Positions 5,990-10,518 of a stretch of DNA of 10,518 nt are shown here, in pieces. Source of the stretch: Micropepsaceae bacterium (GTDB lineage Bacteria > Pseudomonadota > Alphaproteobacteria > Micropepsales > Micropepsaceae); contig JANWHR010000041.1 of NCBI GenBank assembly GCA_025450355.1, forward strand, positions 1 through 10,518, written 5' to 3'. The translations under genes and the position numbers were made by a program. The notes beneath the pieces were generated by a model that saw nothing but the letters and a program-made list of their open reading frames with translations, ran no database searches and was not told the DNA's origin. Within the stretch, counting starts at the first letter, position 1; every line of letters begins with the position of its first letter.

Positions 5990-6018
5990 TTCAAACGTTA
6001 ACCCGCACTCCCTATAGT
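5990..6018 (+). promoter_or_regulatory. candidate promoter of the DUF2066-hdaA-ppk operon
   Basis: TTCAAA (5990-5995), a 17-nt spacer and TATAGT (6013-6018) lie directly before the DUF2066 gene. Only 10 nt separate the -10 element from the ATG at 6029, predicting a leader of about 4 nt or none. An inverted repeat, GCGGG (5984-5988) with CCCGC (6002-6006), spans the -35 and part of the spacer. Confidence 0.4.
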
Positions 6019-6028
6019 CAGGTTCGCG

Positions 6029-7084
6029 ATGACCAGATTGCCTGCTCCAGTCCTGCTTTTGATTGCGCTGATCGCTTGCACCACGCCAGCCTTGGCTGCT
6101 CCTGCCCGGCCTGATCTGTTCACGGTTGCGGGTGTCAGCGTGGGAGCTTCGGCAGAATCGGCTATTTCGTCCCGCGATGCGGCGATGGCGCAAGGGCGTG
6201 CTGCCGCATGGAGAACCCTGTTTCGGCGTCTCACCGCCGCTGCAAACTGGCGCAAGGAGCCGATGCTCGACGAAAGAGCGCTGGAACGGATGATCCGCAG
6301 TTTCGAAGTCGCCAATGAGCGACGCAGCACCACCCGTTATTTGGCCGAGGTCACGTTCCGCTTTAATCCGGTCGCGGTACGAAATCTGCTGCGGCAAGCC
6401 AATATCGCCTACACGGAGACCCGCTCCCCGCCCGTACTGGTCATTCCGCTGATTGCCGGAACGCCGGGGTTCGATCCCATGAGCACCTGGTTCGCAAGCT
6501 GGCTGGATCCACAGCTGCAACAGGGACTGGTACCGTTCGTGACACCGGCTGCGGATGACGCCGATGCAGCCCTGTTCGAACGGCCCGACCTTGCCCAACC
6601 CGACTGGGCGGCGCTGGCTCCGATGGCCCGACGCTACAATGCCGATGCCGTTATCCTCGCCATTGCGAGCGAGGACGGGAACACCGTGCAGATGGTCGAA
6701 TTGTCGCCCACGGGTCGCGTCGCGGCTTCCTTCGCTTATGCGCAGTCGTCATTTCCGGCCGATGCGCAGGCGGTCGCCGAACGCGCGGAAGATGTCTGGA
6801 AGTCGCGCAATGCCGTGGATTTTGCCGTACGCGCCCATCTGGTTGCCGATGTTCAGTTCAATTCGCTGGATGATTGGGCGAAGATTCGAAGCGGTCTCGC
6901 GGCGGTCCGTGCTGTTGCCGATGTGGACGTGATGGGATTGACGCTGCACGAAGCGGAAATCGACATCGCCTATTCCGGACGGGCTGATCAGCTTCGGGAC
7001 GCGCTGGCGCAACAAAAGCTCCAATTACTCAACATGGACGCGCAGTTCACACTGCAACTGGCCACGGCTTCGGCCACCAATTAA
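6029..7084 (+). CDS. DUF2066 domain-containing exported protein
   Basis: 351 residues. The family has no established function. The N-terminus MTRLPAPVLLLIALIAC followed by TTPALAAPA is a signal sequence. It can be read as ordinary Sec cleavage after ALA (21-23), or as a lipobox LIAC with Cys17 as the lipidated residue. The mature protein shows typical DUF2066 layout: FTVAGVSVGASAESAISSRD (31-50), a helical RAAAWRTLFRRLTA stretch, YLAEVTFRFNPVAVRNLLRQ (104-123), a PVLVIPLI strand (134-141), and a C-terminal half of alternating strands and helices. No enzymatic motif is visible. It is first in the operon, with the phosphatidyltransferase 10 nt downstream, then hdaA and ppk; I recall this order from other Alphaproteobacteria. 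The ATG at 6029 is preceded by only a weak AGG. An envelope role is inferred from export and neighbours only. Confidence 0.85.
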   Translation: MTRLPAPVLLLIALIACTTPALAAPARPDLFTVAGVSVGASAESAISSRDAAMAQGRAAAWRTLFRRLTAAANWRKEPMLDERALERMIRSFEVANERRSTTRYLAEVTFRFNPVAVRNLLRQANIAYTETRSPPVLVIPLIAGTPGFDPMSTWFASWLDPQLQQGLVPFVTPAADDADAALFERPDLAQPDWAALAPMARRYNADAVILAIASEDGNTVQMVELSPTGRVAASFAYAQSSFPADAQAVAERAEDVWKSRNAVDFAVRAHLVADVQFNSLDDWAKIRSGLAAVRAVADVDVMGLTLHEAEIDIAYSGRADQLRDALAQQKLQLLNMDAQFTLQLATASATN

Positions 7085-7094
7085 GCGCTGAACC

Positions 7095-7655
7095 ATGCTG
7101 CTCCGCCACGTCCCCAATCTGCTGACGACCCTCCGGCTGGCAGCGGCTCCCGCAACGGCAGGATTGCTCGCCGGGGGCCATTTCGATGCGGCGTTTGGAC
7201 TGTTCGCGCTCGCGGGTCTGTCGGATGCGGCGGACGGCTTTCTTGCCAAACGTTTCGGCCTGTCCACCCGTTTGGGGCGGTTGCTCGATCCCGTTGCAGA
7301 CAAGGCGTTGATGCTCGCCGTCTTCGTCACACTGGCTTTTTTTGATGACGTACCCATGTGGCTTGCCACAATTGTGATCTTGCGCGATTTGCTGATCCTC
7401 AGCGGTCTTGCGATTGCGGTTGCCTCCCGCGCGCCAATCTCAATCAAACCCGTGATGGCTGGCAAACTATGCACCGCGACGCAGGTCACCTATGCCGCCA
7501 TCCATCTTGCTTCGCTCGCCTTCGGGTTCTCGATCGCATGGCTGTCGCCCACCGATGCCTACGTCACCGCGGGTATCGCAGTGGCCTCGGCGTTGGCCTA
7601 TTCCGGTATTTGGTTCACGGCGATGCAGCGGATCGGGCGCAAGGACTTTGCCTGA
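7095..7655 (+). CDS. CDP-alcohol phosphatidyltransferase family membrane protein
   Basis: 186 residues with about six hydrophobic segments. The family moves a phosphatidyl group from CDP-diacylglycerol to an alcohol acceptor at the cytoplasmic membrane. The N-terminus HVPNLLTTLRL (5-15) is the usual PNLLTxxR start. The catalytic motif D-x2-D-G-x2-A-R-x8-G-x3-D-x3-D is present with Asp44, Asp47, Gly48, Gly61, Asp65 and Asp69, but the Arg after Ala51 is Lys52 (next residue Arg53). This supports an active enzyme. The acceptor is not decided by sequence: glycerol-3-phosphate (PgsA-like) or phosphatidylglycerol (cardiolipin-synthase-like) are the likeliest. Many Alphaproteobacteria carry a separate canonical pgsA elsewhere, so I give no symbol. 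The gene is 10 nt after DUF2066 and 3 nt before hdaA, within one operon. Confidence 0.88.
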   Translation: MLLRHVPNLLTTLRLAAAPATAGLLAGGHFDAAFGLFALAGLSDAADGFLAKRFGLSTRLGRLLDPVADKALMLAVFVTLAFFDDVPMWLATIVILRDLLILSGLAIAVASRAPISIKPVMAGKLCTATQVTYAAIHLASLAFGFSIAWLSPTDAYVTAGIAVASALAYSGIWFTAMQRIGRKDFA

Positions 7656-7658
7656 CGC

Positions 7659-8378
7659 ATGGCCGAGCAATTCATCCTTTCGCTGACCAGAAAACCGGGG
7701 CTTGATGCCAACAGTTTTGTGGTCGCGCCCTGCAACGCACAAGCCAGCGATTTCATTCGCCGCTGGCCGGATTGGCCGGCATCCGCAGCGGCACTGTTTG
7801 GCCCCAAATCCTGTGGCAAGACCCATCTTGCAAGCGTCTGGCAAGAGATTGCGCACGCCGTCAGAATTGGCGCCGAGGAGATCGTCTCGGCGGCTTCGGA
7901 TCATTCAGTTCGTTCGCAGGCCCTGCTGATCGAGGATTTGGACCAGACATCACCCGATGTGGCGCGCGATCACGCGCTCATGGAGTTGTTCGACCGGCCT
8001 CGCGCAACGATGCTGCTCACGGGGCGGCGTCCTCCGTCGCAATGGCCGGCCGCCACCGGTGACTGGAACTCGCGGCTGCAATCGCTTGTCGCATTCCAAA
8101 TGTGGTCACCCGATGACGAATTTCTCTACGCGCTGGTGCGGAGACATTTTGACGAAAGACAGCTTCAGGCACCGTCATCCGTAATCCGTCGCATTCTGGT
8201 GTGCGTGGAGCGCACGCCTGATGCCGTCGCGCATTTCGTGGACAGCCTCGACCGCAAGGCACTTTCCGAACAACGGCCCGTGTCCCTGCGCCTTGTGATG
8301 GAGATGCTTGGCGATAAAGGTTTGGTGGAGTCCGGCGGTCACGCTGCGCCGCCCGGCCATCGGATTGTACCGCTTTGA
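7659..8378 (+). CDS. hdaA: DnaA-inactivating AAA+ protein HdaA
   Basis: 239 residues, the size of Hda/HdaA, which has a DnaA-like AAA+ domain but no DNA-binding domain. With the DNA-loaded sliding clamp it stimulates ATP hydrolysis by DnaA and so limits re-initiation of replication. The N-terminal QFILSL (4-9) fits the clamp-binding QLxLxL pattern. Walker A is GPKSCGKT (48-55), followed by HLASVW. Walker B is ALLIEDLD (88-95). Sensor I lies in LLTGRRPP (119-126). The arginine finger is Arg139 in DWNSRL, and sensor II is Arg185 in ERTPDAV. The stretch APCNAQASDFIRRWPDWP (23-40) is typical of alphaproteobacterial members. It starts 3 nt after the phosphatidyltransferase stop with only a distant AAGGA, so coupled translation is likely. 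It precedes ppk. Confidence 0.9.
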   Translation: MAEQFILSLTRKPGLDANSFVVAPCNAQASDFIRRWPDWPASAAALFGPKSCGKTHLASVWQEIAHAVRIGAEEIVSAASDHSVRSQALLIEDLDQTSPDVARDHALMELFDRPRATMLLTGRRPPSQWPAATGDWNSRLQSLVAFQMWSPDDEFLYALVRRHFDERQLQAPSSVIRRILVCVERTPDAVAHFVDSLDRKALSEQRPVSLRLVMEMLGDKGLVESGGHAAPPGHRIVPL

Positions 8379-8452
8379 CAACCACTCGTCTCAGTCTGAA
8401 GGAGGGTGGGCAGGCCGGGATTACCGCGACCGGGCCCGAGGCGCCTCCCGAT

Positions 8453-10518
8453 ATGCCGGCGCGGTCTGATTCCGGCGGTTTGGCGACCCTCATCCCCGGC
8501 GTTTCCATCAATTCCGCCGGCCGGTTTATCAATCGCGAACTTTCCTGGCTTGCGTTCAACCGCCGGGTCCTGGAAGAGGCGCAAAATCTTCGTCATCCGT
8601 TGCTTGAGCGCCTGCGCTTTCTCTCGATTTCGGCTTCCAACCTGGACGAGTTCTACATGGTGCGCGTTGCCGGCCTGAAAGGGATGGTCACCGCCGGTGT
8701 GGTAAGCCTTTCGGATGATGGCCTGACGCCGGCTCAGCAACTTTCCAGGGTGGACCAGGTTGCGGCGGAACTGATTGGCGATCAGCAGAAGATTTGGCGC
8801 CAATTGCGCGTCGCGCTGGCGAGCGCCAGCATCGTGGTGATCGATTCCGATGCCCTTGCCGACGAAGACCGCTCCTGGCTCGATGACGAATTCAACGGGC
8901 AGATTTTCCCGATCCTGACTCCGCTTGCCATCGATCCCGCACATCCGTTCCCGTTCATTCCCAATCTTGGGTTTGTCATGGCCATGCGGCTGTTGCGTCG
9001 CGCCGATGCGCGCAACGTCACCGCGCTGCTTCCCGTCCCATCGCAGTTGACGCGTTTCGTACGGCTTCCCGACCGTGGCGGAAGGGCGCGCTTCATGCCG
9101 CTGGAAAACCTGATCGCATTGTATCTGGACCGGCTGTTCCCCGGCCATACGGTGATCGCTTCGGGATTTTTCCGCATCCTGCGCGACAGCGATATCGAGA
9201 TCGAGGAAGAGGCCGAAGATCTCGTGAGATCATATGAATCGCTGCTGAAGCGCCGGCGCAGGGGCCAGGTCATCCGTCTGAAATGCAGCGCATCCATGCC
9301 GCCCGATCTGCGCCGGTTCATTGCCGATCATCTGAACATGGGGGGGCGCGAACCTTTCGTGGTCGATGGACTGCTTGGACTGGACGAAACGCGTGAACTG
9401 ATTCTCGACGAACGGCCGGACCTTCAGTTCGAGCCGTTCACGTCACGATTTCCCGAACGCATCCGCGATCACGGCGGCGACTGTTTTGCGGCGATCCGGG
9501 CGAAAGATCTGATCGTTCACCATCCCTTCGAAAGTTTCGACGTGGTGGTTCAGTTCCTGCGTCAGGCAGCCGCCGATCCCGATGTCGTGGCAATCAAGCA
9601 GACGCTGTATCGCACGAGTCCGGACAGCCCCATTGTTCGGGCCCTGATCGAAGCGGCGGAGGCCGGCAAATCGGTGACCGCGCTTGTCGAACTCAAGGCG
9701 CGTTTCGATGAGGCGGCGAATATCCGATGGGCAAGGGACCTGGAGCGCGCGGGTGCACAGGTCGTGTACGGCTTCATCGAACTGAAGACGCATGCGAAAG
9801 TCAGCCTGATCGTCCGGCGCGAGGCCGGTGAGCTCAGAACTTACGTCCATTTCGGGACCGGGAATTATCATCCGGTGACGGCGAAAATTTACACGGACCT
9901 GTCGCTGTTTTCCGCCGATCCGGCGCTCGGCCGCGATGCAGCACGATTTTTCAATTACATCACAGGCTACGCCGAACCCTCGCAACTGGAAAAAATCGCG
10001 ATCTCGCCTCTGACCCTGCGCTCGCGGCTGATGGATGGCATCGCCGCGGAAATCGCCCATGCGCGCGCCGGGCGGCCGGCGGCCATCTGGGCAAAGCTGA
10101 ATGCGCTGGTTGACGCACCGGTGATCGACGCGCTGTATGAGGCAAGCAACGCCGGGGTGAAAATCAATCTTATCGTACGGGGAATCTGCTGCCTTCGCCC
10201 GGGCGTTCCGGGATTGTCCGAAAACATCCGTGTAAAGAGCATAGTTGGGCGGTTCCTCGAACATGCCCGCGTCGTCTGCTTTGGTGCGGGATACGGACTT
10301 CCTTCGCCCAGGGCCGGTGTTTACATCAGTTCCGCAGACTGGATGCCGCGCAATCTCGACCGGCGGGTGGAAGCCCTGGTTCCGGTCGACAATCCAACGG
10401 TCCATCAGCAGGTGTTGTCGCAGATCATGGTTGCCAACCTGAAGGATCAGGCCCAGAGCTGGTTCCTGCGCGCGGGTGGGTCGTCTGCGCGCGATCCCGG
10501 CGTGGATCGCCCCGACGC
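8453..10518 (+). CDS. ppk: polyphosphate kinase 1 (3' end outside window)
   Basis: Reversibly polymerises the ATP gamma phosphate into polyphosphate. From the ATG at 8453, 688 codons are visible and the stop lies beyond the window. The N-terminal domain starts at RFINRELSWLAFN (24-36), followed by SISASNLDEFYMVRVAG. The catalytic residues keep the E. coli spacing: Arg387 in QTLYR, KARFDEAANIRWA around Arg417, His447 in KTHAK (the autophosphorylated His), His466 in HFGTGNY, and His604 in FLEHAR, followed by ISSADWMPRNLDRR. Probably 15-40 C-terminal residues are missing. The start is uncertain: the frame is also open to a TTG at 8375 that overlaps the hdaA stop (TTGA), which would add 26 residues. 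GAGG (8438-8441) lies 11 nt before the ATG. It is the last visible gene of the operon; ppx often follows in this class. Confidence 0.95.
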   Translation, partial: MPARSDSGGLATLIPGVSINSAGRFINRELSWLAFNRRVLEEAQNLRHPLLERLRFLSISASNLDEFYMVRVAGLKGMVTAGVVSLSDDGLTPAQQLSRVDQVAAELIGDQQKIWRQLRVALASASIVVIDSDALADEDRSWLDDEFNGQIFPILTPLAIDPAHPFPFIPNLGFVMAMRLLRRADARNVTALLPVPSQLTRFVRLPDRGGRARFMPLENLIALYLDRLFPGHTVIASGFFRILRDSDIEIEEEAEDLVRSYESLLKRRRRGQVIRLKCSASMPPDLRRFIADHLNMGGREPFVVDGLLGLDETRELILDERPDLQFEPFTSRFPERIRDHGGDCFAAIRAKDLIVHHPFESFDVVVQFLRQAAADPDVVAIKQTLYRTSPDSPIVRALIEAAEAGKSVTALVELKARFDEAANIRWARDLERAGAQVVYGFIELKTHAKVSLIVRREAGELRTYVHFGTGNYHPVTAKIYTDLSLFSADPALGRDAARFFNYITGYAEPSQLEKIAISPLTLRSRLMDGIAAEIAHARAGRPAAIWAKLNALVDAPVIDALYEASNAGVKINLIVRGICCLRPGVPGLSENIRVKSIVGRFLEHARVVCFGAGYGLPSPRAGVYISSADWMPRNLDRRVEALVPVDNPTVHQQVLSQIMVANLKDQAQSWFLRAGGSSARDPGVDRPD

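Larger units (their letters stand above)
5526..6028. other. 503-nt divergent intergenic region
   Basis: This gap separates the divergent Spy-like and DUF2066 genes. The left part holds the leader and promoter candidates of the Spy-like gene. The right end holds the DUF2066 promoter candidate. Between about 5620 and 5985 I see no convincing protein gene: the longer open frames through it run into DUF2066 coding sequence in other frames and lack family resemblance. It contains a 33-codon ORF with a plausible ribosome site (5675-5776), a short imperfect hairpin with a T5 loop (5799-5817) and a terminator-like hairpin (5952-5975) followed by a T-rich run. The last two would fit a small plus-strand transcript, but this is speculative. 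No tRNA or known riboswitch was recognised. Confidence 0.6.

Noticed and set aside
5704..6114. 136-codon plus-strand open frame across the intergenic region into DUF2066
   Set aside because: It overlaps the DUF2066 start and signal peptide in another frame, has no good ribosome site and no recognisable motif.
5930..6598. 222-codon minus-strand open frame opposite the DUF2066 gene
   Set aside because: Shadow of the DUF2066 coding sequence, with no domain and no promoter or ribosome site noticed.
8339..9148. Long minus-strand open frame opposite hdaA and ppk (and another at 9443-10405)
   Set aside because: Both run antisense to ppk, whose catalytic motifs are unmistakable; no family resemblance was seen.

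Overview
The window comes from an alphaproteobacterium. The marker genes are an HdaA-type DnaA-inactivation factor with an N-terminal clamp-binding motif, the gene order DUF2066 protein / CDP-alcohol phosphatidyltransferase / hdaA / ppk, and a divergent purM-purN pair beside it. Base composition is fairly GC-rich by eye (not computed). The lineage below class level cannot be fixed from this sequence. All genes look intact and vertically inherited. The two genes that run off the window ends (yheS and ppk) are cut by the window only. I saw no IS element, phage gene, CRISPR array, tRNA or rRNA.

Left part (1-3070): a minus-strand unit holds a periplasmic-binding-protein-fold protein of the 4,5-dihydroxyphthalate decarboxylase family, followed 7 nt later by a YheS-type ABC-F ribosome-associated ATPase. 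Divergent from it, with back-to-back candidate promoters in a 114-nt gap, is ndk (nucleoside diphosphate kinase) on the plus strand. ndk converges on purN, and a strong hairpin that contains both stop codons fills the 22-nt gap.

Middle (3064-5525): purM and purN on the minus strand overlap by one base (TGATG) and carry out the third and fifth steps of de novo purine synthesis. purM appears to have its own promoter whose -10 element lies almost on the start codon, inside a CTAG-centred dyad. Upstream of it, after a hairpin, lies a secreted Spy/LTXXQ-like protein with Pro/Tyr/Gln-rich tails. About 500 nt without a convincing gene (5526-6028) follow; this gap holds divergent regulatory signals, one very small candidate ORF and a terminator-like hairpin.

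Right part (6029-10518): a tight plus-strand operon encodes an exported DUF2066 protein, a small integral-membrane CDP-alcohol phosphatidyltransferase, HdaA (regulatory inactivation of DnaA) and polyphosphate kinase Ppk1. It places phospholipid synthesis, replication-initiation control and polyphosphate metabolism under one likely promoter. Together with purM/purN and ndk, the window is mostly housekeeping nucleotide, phosphate and cell-cycle biology. I did not find a clearly new multi-gene system. The most interesting points are the isolated decarboxylase-like protein, the apparently leaderless purM start within a dyad, the mirrored tails of the Spy-like protein, and small departures from family motifs in PurM and the phosphatidyltransferase.
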